From an uncultured Bacteroidota bacterium (GTDB lineage Bacteria; Bacteroidota; Bacteroidia; Bacteroidales; P3): 19,216 bases of DNA. A model generated the notes under the pieces. The model did not search any database, was not told the origin of the DNA, and worked only from the letters and a program-made list of their open reading frames with translations. The DNA lies in NCBI GenBank assembly GCA_902766265.1, contig CACXCY010000157.1:1-19216 (forward strand), read 5' to 3'. Positions 1-8,250 of the stretch are shown here, in pieces (within the stretch, counting starts at the first letter, position 1; each line of letters starts with the position of its first letter). The translations under genes were made by a program, and so were the position numbers.

Positions 1-2730
1 TTCCACCTGGGCGCGTTTCCATGGTTTGTCGAGTTCAAGTACCTCGTCGACGGGACGGCTGAGCTTCTCGACGAGGAGGTGGGTGTTGTCCTGGTGTTCC
101 ATCTGTTCGAGTTCGGAGGCCACGCAGCTCCAGTCGTGGCTGGAGTACAGCAGCGGGGCGAAGTTGACGAGGTCGAAGTTGGAGATGACCATATTGTCAA
201 TTCCCTCTGTCTCGATGCGGCTGTGGGCCCGTGCCAGCTTTATCTCGCCCACCTCCTCCAGCACGTGGAGGTATTTTTCGTAGAGCACGTACTCGTTCAG
301 GAGAAAGGCCACAACGGTGCCGTTCAAGTGATTCCATACGGCGGAAGGAAGTGGTTTGGCGATAAAGCGTCCGAGCATGAAAGATCCGGCTTGGAGGCCT
401 GAGAGTTTCTGGCGGATACAGGCATCGGTGACGCGGCGGAAGAAGTCGATTTTGCGTCTCTTGGTGAGCAGGTCGAAAACGCGCGAGAAGTCTTGGTGTG
501 ATCCCATCTTGCCTTGTAGCACCTGACGCACATAGAGGTCGGGATTGGCGTCGTACCAGTTGTTGACGATGCCTTTGGCTGTGTCGGGCTGACTCTGCAG
601 GTCGCAGCGTATCAGGCGTGCGAGTTTGTCGAGATTGCTGACGAGTGAGGCCTCCTGCGAGGTGATGATTTCCTGGTAGCGTTCGTAGGCCGACTTCATG
701 TCGTGGAAGAACTGCCGTTCCTGCGGGTCGAGAACGACGGGCTGGTTGTGCAGGTATTTAGTGAAGCGTGCGGGCTTGAAGTCGGCCACGCCGAGATAGA
801 TGGTCTGCTGCTTGGAGGAGATGGTGGCTTGGTCGCCTTCGTAGATGCGCAGGTCGTTTCTGTTGACGATATAACTGCGTCCGTCGTCGTCGGTATGCAT
901 ATTGATGCCGTAGGACTGCAGATCCATAAAAGCGGGGATGCCGTAACCGCGGCAGGCGGTGACCACGTGGATGGCTGCAGGTGTCATACTGAATATGGCA
1001 TCAATCTCGTTGAGGGTGATGGTGTCTTCGGGCACGAAGCGTTCCTGGCAGAGACATACGGCCTGACCCTTGGCTTTCAGCTCTCTGGCGTGTGCAACGC
1101 TGAAGCAGAGGGTGACAGTGATGGCGGTGCGGGGCAGGACGCTGAGGCCGTTGCCGAAGAATTGGAGACGTGACATGGAGGCGTCGTCGATAGCGGCACT
1201 CACTATTTGGCGCAGGTGGTATGGCTTGATGAGGTCCACAACGTCGGCCTCGGTGATGCGTCCCTCCTTGAGCAGGTCGATGGCGGAGATGAGCGCCGCG
1301 CTGCCCGTCATTTCGCAGGCGTTGAGCTGGAGCACGGAGAAAAGACTGACCATGCGCGGTCGCGTCTCAACAGCAAATTCGATGGTGACGGGCGATTTGT
1401 AGCGGTGTTCGAGCAATGGCAACAGGGGGTCGAAGTGGAAGACGGCAGGGAAGTCGTCTTTGATTTCGTTGCGGTCGGTATAGCTGCGGTCCTCGGAGGT
1501 AACGTCGCCGGTCATGATTTCTTCGCCGAAGATGTTTCTGTAACTCTCGATCTGCCGCCCTTTGCCACTGCGGCTGTGGCGACTGTAGAGCACGCCGGGG
1601 TAGGATTCGTTGTTACCGATGGTCCACACCATTCGCTGAAGGATAAACGAGGGATGTGCCCGCTTACCTTGCATAAATGTGAGGATGAGGTCCTGGTTCT
1701 GCAGGTAGAACTGCCGTACGTGTTCCACCAGGCAGAGCGCTTGGTAGTGCGCATCGGTGAGCAACCGTTTCCCGTCGGGACGCTGATGCTCGATGTCGGT
1801 TTCCATCTGACTGATGAGCTGCGACTGTATGTCGGTGTTGAGGTGCGTGTCGTTGCGGTCGTACTTCTTCTCAAGGCCCAGCATCTCGCAGAGGGCGTGC
1901 AGTGTACTCAGGTACACGCGGTTGGCCATAGTGTCGGCATAGTTGCGTTTTAGGGCTTGGTAGGATTGGCGGGTGCAGCCGATGTTGAGTAGCGTGGGCA
2001 TGAGTCCCGGAATGTACTGCGGCATAGCGCAACGGATGGCGAACAGGAGCGGATTGCGGCTGCTTCCCAGGGTACAGTTCGTCATGATTTCGAGGTCGCG
2101 GATGGCCTCTTCAAGCAGCGTGGGCAGTTGGTCGGTGTGGTCGAAGGCCTCAGCGGTGAGAATGCAGAAGTCGGGAACGGGGAAACATTCGCGGGTGAGG
2201 TCAAGGAGCATGTGCCCTTTGTGGCTAATCTCCTCGTCGGAAAACTCTCCGCTGCTGAGTGTGGTGACAAGGCAACTGTTCTCGTACAGCGGGTTGGCGG
2301 CTACGTAGTCGGCGCATTCCCTACGAAAAGTGTCGCGTTCCTCCTGTAGACGATCGATGGCGTCAAGATACTCCTGTTGTGTATAAAGTCCTTCGGTCAC
2401 CCCGTGGAGCCCGTAACTCTCGATGATAAGCTGGGTGAGGTATCTTTTCTGACGGTCGTCGCGGCTTTTGAGGAGATAGTACATATCGTACCAGCGGGGC
2501 GGATATTCGCGCATGGGACCGTCCTGTGGGTCGGTGTCGAGGAGGTATCGTACAGTGCCGGGCTTGTTGCCGAGAAGGCGGTTCTCTTTGTCGTCGATGT
2601 TGCGGTTGAATACGTCGCGTCCTTCGTCGGCATATTTCTTCACCATGAAGAAATTTGGATAGCTGGCGCGTATTCTGAATTTGGTGATGAGCATAGTGGT
2701 AGTGGGAAGTGACGTTTGTACGTTATTCAT
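1..2730 (-). CDS. Divergent pyruvate phosphate dikinase / PEP synthase-like protein (C-terminus beyond window)
   Basis: The frame is open for 910 codons from ATG at 2730 to the left edge with no stop, so the C-terminus is missing. An in-frame TAA lies directly upstream of the ATG. The middle resembles the N-terminal nucleotide-binding part of PPDK: HKGHML (family GGKGANL), VPDFCILT (VPPGFTIT), and NPLLFAIRCAM followed by YIPGLM (NPLLVSVRSGA, SMPGMMDT), with the ATP-binding Arg kept at residue 233. TIEF matches the PPDK DIEF region, but the following QTRxGKR is replaced by QLNACEM. A mobile phosphohistidine-like domain spans about 540-600, with His588 at the position of the catalytic His (AIH where the family has TSH). 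The roughly 310 residues after it do not show the PEP-binding barrel motifs. Such proteins are often annotated PEP synthase; activity is uncertain because several ATP-site residues differ. Its start overlaps the S41 gene stop by 8 bases, so translation is probably coupled. Confidence 0.65.
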   Translation of the reverse strand, partial: MNNVQTSLPTTTMLITKFRIRASYPNFFMVKKYADEGRDVFNRNIDDKENRLLGNKPGTVRYLLDTDPQDGPMREYPPRWYDMYYLLKSRDDRQKRYLTQLIIESYGLHGVTEGLYTQQEYLDAIDRLQEERDTFRRECADYVAANPLYENSCLVTTLSSGEFSDEEISHKGHMLLDLTRECFPVPDFCILTAEAFDHTDQLPTLLEEAIRDLEIMTNCTLGSSRNPLLFAIRCAMPQYIPGLMPTLLNIGCTRQSYQALKRNYADTMANRVYLSTLHALCEMLGLEKKYDRNDTHLNTDIQSQLISQMETDIEHQRPDGKRLLTDAHYQALCLVEHVRQFYLQNQDLILTFMQGKRAHPSFILQRMVWTIGNNESYPGVLYSRHSRSGKGRQIESYRNIFGEEIMTGDVTSEDRSYTDRNEIKDDFPAVFHFDPLLPLLEHRYKSPVTIEFAVETRPRMVSLFSVLQLNACEMTGSAALISAIDLLKEGRITEADVVDLIKPYHLRQIVSAAIDDASMSRLQFFGNGLSVLPRTAITVTLCFSVAHARELKAKGQAVCLCQERFVPEDTITLNEIDAIFSMTPAAIHVVTACRGYGIPAFMDLQSYGINMHTDDDGRSYIVNRNDLRIYEGDQATISSKQQTIYLGVADFKPARFTKYLHNQPVVLDPQERQFFHDMKSAYERYQEIITSQEASLVSNLDKLARLIRCDLQSQPDTAKGIVNNWYDANPDLYVRQVLQGKMGSHQDFSRVFDLLTKRRKIDFFRRVTDACIRQKLSGLQAGSFMLGRFIAKPLPSAVWNHLNGTVVAFLLNEYVLYEKYLHVLEEVGEIKLARAHSRIETEGIDNMVISNFDLVNFAPLLYSSHDWSCVASELEQMEHQDNTHLLVEKLSRPVDEVLELDKPWKRAQVE

Positions 2731-3766
2731 TTAATATGATTGCGATGGCGCGGTCGATAATATTGTCGTGTCCTTGTCGCGTGGCTATGGTGTCGAGGAA
2801 GAGGGTTTCGTCTGGAGGCACACCGTTCTCGTAGTTGCCACCGTCGGGTGCTATGGTGCGGGTGATGCTGAACCGGTAATACCAGCCGTTGGGCAGCTGA
2901 CCTCCGTTGGGCAGGCCGAGTCCGCCACCTGTAGTGTCGCCCAATGTGGTGACATTGGGGTATGATTTGCAGCAGAGTGCAAAGAACGAGGTCGCGCTGT
3001 AGCTGCCGCGGTCGGTGAGCACTACCATGGGTTTGTCGTAGGGTTTGTAGTTGTCAAGGTTGTGCGGCGTAAAGACGCTCTCTAACGGGGAAAATTCGTT
3101 GTGTTTGGGTCCTGATTTTATCTGCGTTTCGTAGAGCTTGTTGCCTGAGTATGGCAGCATCCGCAGCAGGTTCCATACGTTCTCTATCATGCCGCCGCCG
3201 TTTTGTCGGAGATCCAGGACAAGCCCATGTGCCTTAGGATAGTGATGCACGATGTAATCGAAATACTTGGGACTTGCGCTGCCCGAGAAAGAACTGTAAC
3301 GTACGTAGATGACGCTGTCGTGCCGTAGACCGTTGTGTCGGAATCCTCCGGTGGAATGGTAGTCGGGACCGAGATAGTGCAACGCGACAACGCGCGGATC
3401 GATTTGCATACGTTCGTACATGCGGGTGTAGACCGCCTCACAACGCGATACGTCGTAGCGAGAGGTGAGGTTGACGTGACCATCGTTGAGGCAGTTGAGC
3501 ATGGCTGCGAGAACGGCAAAGGTGCTGTCGTTGCTGATGTCGTTTGTCACAAGAGGGGCATAGACGAGACGCACGCTGTCCCAGTTTACCGCTTTGACGT
3601 CGAAGAAAGCGTATTGCTCATCCACTTTCTGCCACAGATATTGGAATGTGCTGGTGGGAGTGCCTTCGGGATCTGACTCCATAAATATTTTCTCGCACGA
3701 GGAGCAGCATGTCGTGATGATTGCTGCCAGTAGTATGAGTCGGAATGGGTGTGGAATGTGTTTCAT
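2723..3766 (-). CDS. S41 family (C-terminal processing type) peptidase, lipoprotein
   Basis: The 347-residue protein begins with a lipoprotein-type signal (MKHIPHPF, a hydrophobic stretch, then a Cys-rich lipobox CSSC with Cys24 the likely acylated residue), so it should sit in the cell envelope. S41 features appear in order: LNDGHVNL around 93-100, LRQNGGG at 186-192 (family LRxNxGG), and the nucleophile region with Ser257 followed by Ala in GSYSATSFF, then DTTGGGLG. No clear PDZ domain is visible, so it resembles tricorn-core or TSPc hydrolases rather than full CtpA. A longer start at 3826 is possible, but the ATG at 3766 places the signal peptide correctly and shares an ATGA overlap with the stop of the upstream gene. 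Substrate is unknown. Confidence 0.82.
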   Translation of the reverse strand: MKHIPHPFRLILLAAIITTCCSSCEKIFMESDPEGTPTSTFQYLWQKVDEQYAFFDVKAVNWDSVRLVYAPLVTNDISNDSTFAVLAAMLNCLNDGHVNLTSRYDVSRCEAVYTRMYERMQIDPRVVALHYLGPDYHSTGGFRHNGLRHDSVIYVRYSSFSGSASPKYFDYIVHHYPKAHGLVLDLRQNGGGMIENVWNLLRMLPYSGNKLYETQIKSGPKHNEFSPLESVFTPHNLDNYKPYDKPMVVLTDRGSYSATSFFALCCKSYPNVTTLGDTTGGGLGLPNGGQLPNGWYYRFSITRTIAPDGGNYENGVPPDETLFLDTIATRQGHDNIIDRAIAIILNE

Positions 3767-4605
3767 AGCTGGAAATCTAAACTGATGACGAGCAGGTGGG
3801 CTGCTTGTTCGAAACGTGAATAACATGCATTACCGCTGCTGAGGTAGTACCAACGGTACGCCAGTCCCACGCGGTTGCCGTTGTGCAGCAGTCGTGTGAC
3901 ACCTATATCACTCTCAATGGCAGACAGAGGGGTCGCACTCCATGTGTAGGATGTCAGTACGGTGTGTATGACGCCCTCTTCGTTGCTGTTGTAATTGTCA
4001 AGGTATGCGTAACCAGGGCGATATACCAGGGCTATTGGAGCAATTGCTATCTCGCCGTGAGCCAGCCATCGTCCATGTGTGACTGTGGAGGAGTCGGCAT
4101 TGTAGCTTTTGCGTCCGAAGCGGAGTTCGGCACGACTGTGGATATGGATGGTAAAGAAGTCGGAGAGTCCAAAACTGGCGTTTTCGAGATTGGGGTTGTA
4201 CGACATCCATAGCCGGTTGTCGGTTGACGCACCGACGCGGAAGCTCCATGGCGACGGTGTGTCCGTGATGGGATACGGCAGAAGATGAGTGGCTTTGATG
4301 CGCAGCTGGGCGTGACCTCCGATGGTGCTGAAGTTGAACAAAGGTGCCGCAGCGTCTTCATATCCGCCTATAGCGGCTTGGGTTTGGAGAGAGAACCGCC
4401 AGCCCTTGGAGGTGTGAGGGGTGAAAACCAAATTGAGCGCAGGGGCGGTAGAAGCACCGTGGTATGAGAGTGGTGATACTCCTTGGTCGCGGAATAAAGC
4501 ATATCCAGAGGCGTTCTGAAATTGTAATATCCACTGGGCTCTAAGTGGTGTAGCGACACTGGTGGTCAGGATAATTATCAACAATATTGAATGTTTCTTG
4601 TTCAT
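3763..4605 (-). CDS. Exported beta-rich envelope protein, possibly DUF3316-like
   Basis: The 280-residue product has a classical signal peptide (MNKKHSILL, hydrophobic core, cut after LRAQ). The rest is rich in alternating aromatic and polar residues and ends with a strand-like segment (LLVISLDFQL), as in outer-membrane beta-barrel proteins. The size and ending recall the DUF3316 family of Bacteroidetes, but I cannot confirm that by eye. A longer frame opens at 4689, but that start lies upstream of the promoter-like box at 4678-4685, and ATG 4605 is the one that gives a signal peptide. It is the first gene of a three-gene minus-strand unit, with its stop overlapping the S41 peptidase start by four bases. 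No function can be assigned. Confidence 0.7.
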   Translation of the reverse strand: MNKKHSILLIIILTTSVATPLRAQWILQFQNASGYALFRDQGVSPLSYHGASTAPALNLVFTPHTSKGWRFSLQTQAAIGGYEDAAAPLFNFSTIGGHAQLRIKATHLLPYPITDTPSPWSFRVGASTDNRLWMSYNPNLENASFGLSDFFTIHIHSRAELRFGRKSYNADSSTVTHGRWLAHGEIAIAPIALVYRPGYAYLDNYNSNEEGVIHTVLTSYTWSATPLSAIESDIGVTRLLHNGNRVGLAYRWYYLSSGNACYSRFEQAAHLLVISLDFQL

Positions 4606-4647
4606 ATCTTTTTTACACCCATATATGGTGACCATAAAAAAAGTTTG

Positions 4648-4655
4648 TACTTTTG
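4648..4655 (+). promoter_or_regulatory. Putative -7 box (TACTTTTG) for the coiled-coil lipoprotein gene
   Basis: TACTTTTG fits the Bacteroidetes TAnnTTTG -7 consensus and lies 71 bases before ATG 4727. The -33 region shows no clear TTTG, so this is a match to half of the consensus only. Confidence 0.35.
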
Positions 4656-4677
4656 CAACATCGTTTTGAATATTTTG

Positions 4678-4685
4678 CAAAGATA
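4678..4685 (-). promoter_or_regulatory. Putative -7 box (TATCTTTG) for the minus-strand operon
   Basis: The minus strand reads TATCTTTG, matching the Bacteroidetes -7 consensus TAnnTTTG, and would give a leader of about 65 bases before ATG 4605. No convincing TTTG -33 element lies 19-21 bases upstream, so confidence is limited. Confidence 0.38.
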
Positions 4686-4726
4686 GCATTTTTCACGATA
4701 ATAATAAAATAAATAGATAAATAAAA

Positions 4727-6790
4727 ATGAAAATGACTACAACAAAGCGCTTTCTGACAGTTGTCTGCGTGGTGACAGCTGGAGTGTTCACTTTCCAGTC
4801 ATGCAACAGCGACAGAGTATCGGATGAAGAAGTGGCCCAACTTCGCCAGCAGTACGACTCCATTATGACGAAGTATGCGAAGTTGAGAGACTCGAATGTA
4901 GAGTTTGACAAGCAGATGAGCGAGAAAGACAGTCTTATCAACATGCAGGCCGCAGAAATTCAAGACCTCATTGACCAGATGGGTGGCAAGAAACCTGCCG
5001 CACGTCCCGATGGCAATAGCGAAGAGGCCAAGCAGTTGAAAAAGGAAATCAAGGAGAAAGAAAATGCAATAGCCCAGCTGCAGAAAAAGCTCAACCAGCA
5101 ATCCAAGGAATTGCAGAAACTGCAGAATAGCAACAATACGGCAGCGTCCAGCAATGAGGCAGCCAAGCTGAAGAAACAGATTGCCCAGCAGGAGTCGCAA
5201 ATCAACAGTTTACGCAGCCAGGTGAATAGCTTGAACAGCAAGAACTCCTCGCTGACAACTGACAACACCAACCTCAACAAGAAAATCAATACCCTCAATG
5301 GGCAGATAAACAGTCTCAATGCCCAGGTGAAAAGTCTTCAAAGCAGCAACAACAATGGCAACAACGATGCCCAAATCAAGCAATACAAATCACAGATTTC
5401 AAAATTGCAGGGGCAGGTGGATAAACTAGAAGCCGAAGTCGCTGCCAACAAGAAAGCGGCTGCTGCAAACAGCAATTGTGAGTCACAGGTGGCAGGACTG
5501 AACAAACAGCTCAAGGCCTCCGAGGATAAGAATGCTTCGCTGAACCGTACCAACAGCGACCTTAACAAAAAGATTACGGCGCTGAACGATGAGGTGAGCC
5601 GTCTCAATGCCCAAGTGAAGACATTGCAGCAGAACAGCGCAAACAACAGCTCGAATTGCGATGCTCAGGTTAAACAATATCAGACACGCATAGACCAGCT
5701 GCAGGGACAGATAGAGTCGCTGCAAGCTGAACTGGAAGCCAACAAGAAGGCAGCCAGCGAAACTTCGGCTACCAACAGCGATAACGCCAAATATGAATCG
5801 CAGATTGCTTCTCTCAACAATCAGATTGCTTCTCTCAACAAGAAGGTGAGCGACCTGAACAGTCAGGTGAACGACCTTCAGAATAAAGAGGCCGCTTGCC
5901 AGAATAACAACAGGGAACAGGCCAAGCGTTATGAAAACCAAATTGGTGAACTCAACAACGAAAAAGCTCAGTTGCAGCAGCAGGTGACTGCTTTGCAGGC
6001 AAAAGTGAATGCTTTGGAGCAGACCGTCGGATCTCAGTCATCTGAATCGACCAGCAGCGCCGACGCTAAAACAATTGCTGATTTGAGAAGCCAGGTGGAA
6101 AACCAGAAGGAGGAGATTGCCGAGCTGCAACGTACGCTGAAGGCCAAGGAAGAAGAGTTGGCACAGGCCAAGAAGAACAGTACGTCAGGTACTGCCAATA
6201 AGACAACTGTCAACCAGAAGCTTGCCGAGTTGCAGGCACTCTGTGACAGCTATGCTGCCGAAATAGAGCGTCTCCGTGCGGAGAACGCCCAGTTGCGCAG
6301 CCAGAACGCCCAATTGCAGGAGCGTCTGGCAGACAGCGAGACCCTCTTCGCCGAGAATGAAAAACTGGCTCAGAAGGTAAAACTTGCCTCTGTGCTGGTG
6401 ATGTCCGACCTCACCGCTACGCCGGGCAAGAGTGTGTTGGCTGGTAACATGGTGAAAGTAACCAACAAGGCCTCTAATATGGTGGCTGTTCGTATCAATG
6501 GTCAGATTATGCGCAACAATGTTATTGACCCGGGTACGATTACTATATATGCCCGCATCGCATCAGCCAACAACAGAGTGGTGTGCAACGGTACACCCGA
6601 AGAGTTTGACATGGATGGCGTGAATATGCAGTATACACTTAAACAAGATATAGAATACACAGGATTGAACCGTCCGCTCACCATGTTGTGGCGCAAGGCA
6701 TCCGACTTGACGCTTGCTCCGGGACTCTACTGGGTGACGCTCTATGCCAATGGCTACGAAATCGGCAAGACCTCGTTCAAACTTGATTAA
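4727..6790 (+). CDS. Long coiled-coil lipoprotein with a C-terminal beta-rich domain
   Basis: The 687-residue protein starts with a lipoprotein signal whose lipobox is FQSC, with Cys26 as the acylated residue. Residues about 33-550 form an almost unbroken coiled coil rich in Gln, Asn, Lys and Leu (repeated LNKKI, LNAQVK, LQGQ segments), interrupted by short Asn/Ser-rich linkers. Two consecutive blocks starting at residues 182 and 278 are near copies 96 residues long, and a third, partial copy starts at 369. The last ~135 residues (551-687) form a compact beta-rich domain (VKLASVLVMSDLTATPG through TITIYARIA to TSFKLD) of a kind I associate with envelope proteins of unknown function in Bacteroidetes. 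The architecture suggests an envelope-anchored rod spanning the periplasm or surface. Matches to SMC-type proteins in searches would reflect composition only. It is monocistronic up to the terminator at 6802. Confidence 0.85.
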   Translation: MKMTTTKRFLTVVCVVTAGVFTFQSCNSDRVSDEEVAQLRQQYDSIMTKYAKLRDSNVEFDKQMSEKDSLINMQAAEIQDLIDQMGGKKPAARPDGNSEEAKQLKKEIKEKENAIAQLQKKLNQQSKELQKLQNSNNTAASSNEAAKLKKQIAQQESQINSLRSQVNSLNSKNSSLTTDNTNLNKKINTLNGQINSLNAQVKSLQSSNNNGNNDAQIKQYKSQISKLQGQVDKLEAEVAANKKAAAANSNCESQVAGLNKQLKASEDKNASLNRTNSDLNKKITALNDEVSRLNAQVKTLQQNSANNSSNCDAQVKQYQTRIDQLQGQIESLQAELEANKKAASETSATNSDNAKYESQIASLNNQIASLNKKVSDLNSQVNDLQNKEAACQNNNREQAKRYENQIGELNNEKAQLQQQVTALQAKVNALEQTVGSQSSESTSSADAKTIADLRSQVENQKEEIAELQRTLKAKEEELAQAKKNSTSGTANKTTVNQKLAELQALCDSYAAEIERLRAENAQLRSQNAQLQERLADSETLFAENEKLAQKVKLASVLVMSDLTATPGKSVLAGNMVKVTNKASNMVAVRINGQIMRNNVIDPGTITIYARIASANNRVVCNGTPEEFDMDGVNMQYTLKQDIEYTGLNRPLTMLWRKASDLTLAPGLYWVTLYANGYEIGKTSFKLD
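5270..5830 (+). repeat. Tandem duplicated coiled-coil blocks inside the lipoprotein gene
   Basis: Residues 182-277 (bases 5270-5557) and 278-368 (5558-5830) share the same order of landmarks: LNKKI, LNAQVK, AQ(I/V)KQY, LQGQ, ANKKAA, then ESQ(V/I)A. Periods are 96 and 91 residues. A further partial copy follows from residue 369. Confidence 0.75.
5801..5841 (+). repeat. Single-heptad direct repeat (20-bp copies, 21-bp period)
   Basis: The 20 bases at 5801-5820 recur identically at 5822-5841. The 21-base period equals one heptad and encodes IASLNNQ followed by IASLNKK, consistent with a recent slippage duplication that keeps the coiled-coil register. Confidence 0.85.
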
Positions 6791-6801
6791 GTGGATGATT
6801 G

Positions 6802-6827
6802 AAAAGGCAGCCGCACGGCTGCCTTTT
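6802..6827 (+). terminator. Intrinsic terminator after the coiled-coil lipoprotein gene
   Basis: A perfect 12-bp stem (AAAAGGCAGCCG paired with CGGCTGCCTTTT) with a two-base loop starts 11 bases after the stop codon. The A and T runs at its ends could make it work in either direction. Confidence 0.85.
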
Positions 6828-6849
6828 CATTTCCTAACAATTCGTATAT

Positions 6850-8250
6850 ATGTCCAAGCAGAGAAGCTTCAATACGTTCAGGGCTATGTTCCCTGAGTTT
6901 GTCTATGAGAGCTATCGCTATGAGGTGAAGGATGACGGTTTCCATCTCTCGTTTCTGTTCAGATTGGGCGACAAGATTGTGTTTGAGCCGACGGCTTTCT
7001 TTCCCTGTCGGTCATTTCTGAATTTTGACGTGCCTAAACCGTTGCTTGATGTACTGGTTTTCAATATTGGTATGATTGAGCTCATCAGCTATTGGAAGGC
7101 CTGTTGTCCGCCTACGGTGGTGGTGCGGTGCGCTCCGGTGGGATTTATGGATGTTCCGGGCGGTGGTGATGTGGCTTTTTGGAAAAAGATATACTTCAAC
7201 GGTCTTGGTGAGTTTTTCTATGTCAACAAGATTGCCACCACCTACGACGAGTTTCTCAATATCAGGGTTGAACATTGCGAGATGTCCGCAGCATCGGCTT
7301 TGGGGCACATGCGTTTTGCCTTAAGCAACGGCTATTTGGTGCCTATTGGTGGTGGCAAAGACTCTGTGGTGACATTAGAAGCGTTGAAGCATGCCAATTG
7401 TGACATACTTCCGCTGATTATGAATCCGCGCGAAGCAACAACGCTCTGTGCAGAGAAAGCGGGGTTCTCGTCTGATAATGTCTTGGAGATACGTCGTACG
7501 ATACATCCCAAGCTGCTTGACCTCAACAAGCAAGGGTGTCTCAATGGTCATACCCCTTTCAGCGCCATGCTGGCTTTCTATACCCTTCTGGCAGCGGCTT
7601 TTAGTGGCAGAAGGAATATTGCGCTCTCCAATGAATCATCAGCCAACGAGAGTACGGTGGTGGGTACCCAGGTAAACCACCAGTACTCCAAATCATTGGA
7701 GTTTGAAAATGATTTCCGTCGGTATGTGCGTGATGTTATATGCGGTGGAGAGATAGCGCCGGAGACGTTCAACTATTTCAGCTTCCTGCGTCCGCTGAGC
7801 GAGTTGCAAATAGCCATGCTTTTTGCCCGCGAACCTAAATACTTCGATGTGTTCAAGAGTTGCAATGTTGGTAGCAAGAGCGACATTTGGTGCGGAAACT
7901 GTCCTAAGTGCCTCTTTGCCTATATTATATTGTCACCTTTCATTGCACCGGAACAGCTCAAACGGATATTTGGCAAGGACTTGTTGGACGATGTCTCCCT
8001 GCAGCTTTATTTCGATCAGTTGACGGGGCGCGAGGACGTAAAACCTTTTGAATGTGTAGGGACTATCAGTGAGGTAAACTCCGCATTGTCGATGGCCATC
8101 GAAAGATGGTATGGCGACAGCCGACCGGCGCTGCTGAAAGCATACCAGCCACAACCTCCAGTCACGCAACTGCACACGCTTGTTGCAGACCATAACCTTT
8201 CGGAACGCGAACTTGCAATATTGGCATCATGTATAAAGAAGAACAGCTGA
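6850..8250 (+). CDS. murL: MurL-type UDP-MurNAc-L-Ala-L-Glu epimerase
   Basis: The 466-residue protein carries an ATP-pyrophosphatase-like loop, GGGKDS at residues 167-172 preceded by VPI, and a triple-Cys motif CGNCPKC with Cys348, Cys351 and Cys354, probably structural or metal-binding. This combination and length match MurL, the ATP-dependent enzyme that converts the terminal L-Glu of UDP-MurNAc-L-Ala-L-Glu to D-Glu, releasing AMP and pyrophosphate in the cytoplasm. The assignment is strengthened by the next gene, a MurD-like ligase whose ATG lies 22 bases inside this gene's end, the expected partner. The start ATG is only 22 bases after the upstream terminator, and I see no promoter between them, so transcription may depend on read-through or a promoter inside the preceding gene. 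A different ATP-pyrophosphatase activity remains possible if the ligase pairing were coincidental. Confidence 0.82.
   Translation: MSKQRSFNTFRAMFPEFVYESYRYEVKDDGFHLSFLFRLGDKIVFEPTAFFPCRSFLNFDVPKPLLDVLVFNIGMIELISYWKACCPPTVVVRCAPVGFMDVPGGGDVAFWKKIYFNGLGEFFYVNKIATTYDEFLNIRVEHCEMSAASALGHMRFALSNGYLVPIGGGKDSVVTLEALKHANCDILPLIMNPREATTLCAEKAGFSSDNVLEIRRTIHPKLLDLNKQGCLNGHTPFSAMLAFYTLLAAAFSGRRNIALSNESSANESTVVGTQVNHQYSKSLEFENDFRRYVRDVICGGEIAPETFNYFSFLRPLSELQIAMLFAREPKYFDVFKSCNVGSKSDIWCGNCPKCLFAYIILSPFIAPEQLKRIFGKDLLDDVSLQLYFDQLTGREDVKPFECVGTISEVNSALSMAIERWYGDSRPALLKAYQPQPPVTQLHTLVADHNLSERELAILASCIKKNS

Noticed and set aside
1207..1953. A 248-codon plus-strand frame, together with other plus-strand frames at 703-1173 and 2377-2712
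   Set aside because: They lie opposite the 910-codon minus-strand PPDK-like gene, whose protein has recognisable family motifs. Their products are rich in Val, Gly, Asp and Glu, as antisense frames of such genes are.
3766..3826. Longer start for the S41 peptidase at 3826
   Set aside because: It would place 20 polar residues before the lipoprotein signal peptide and overlap the upstream gene by over 60 bases.
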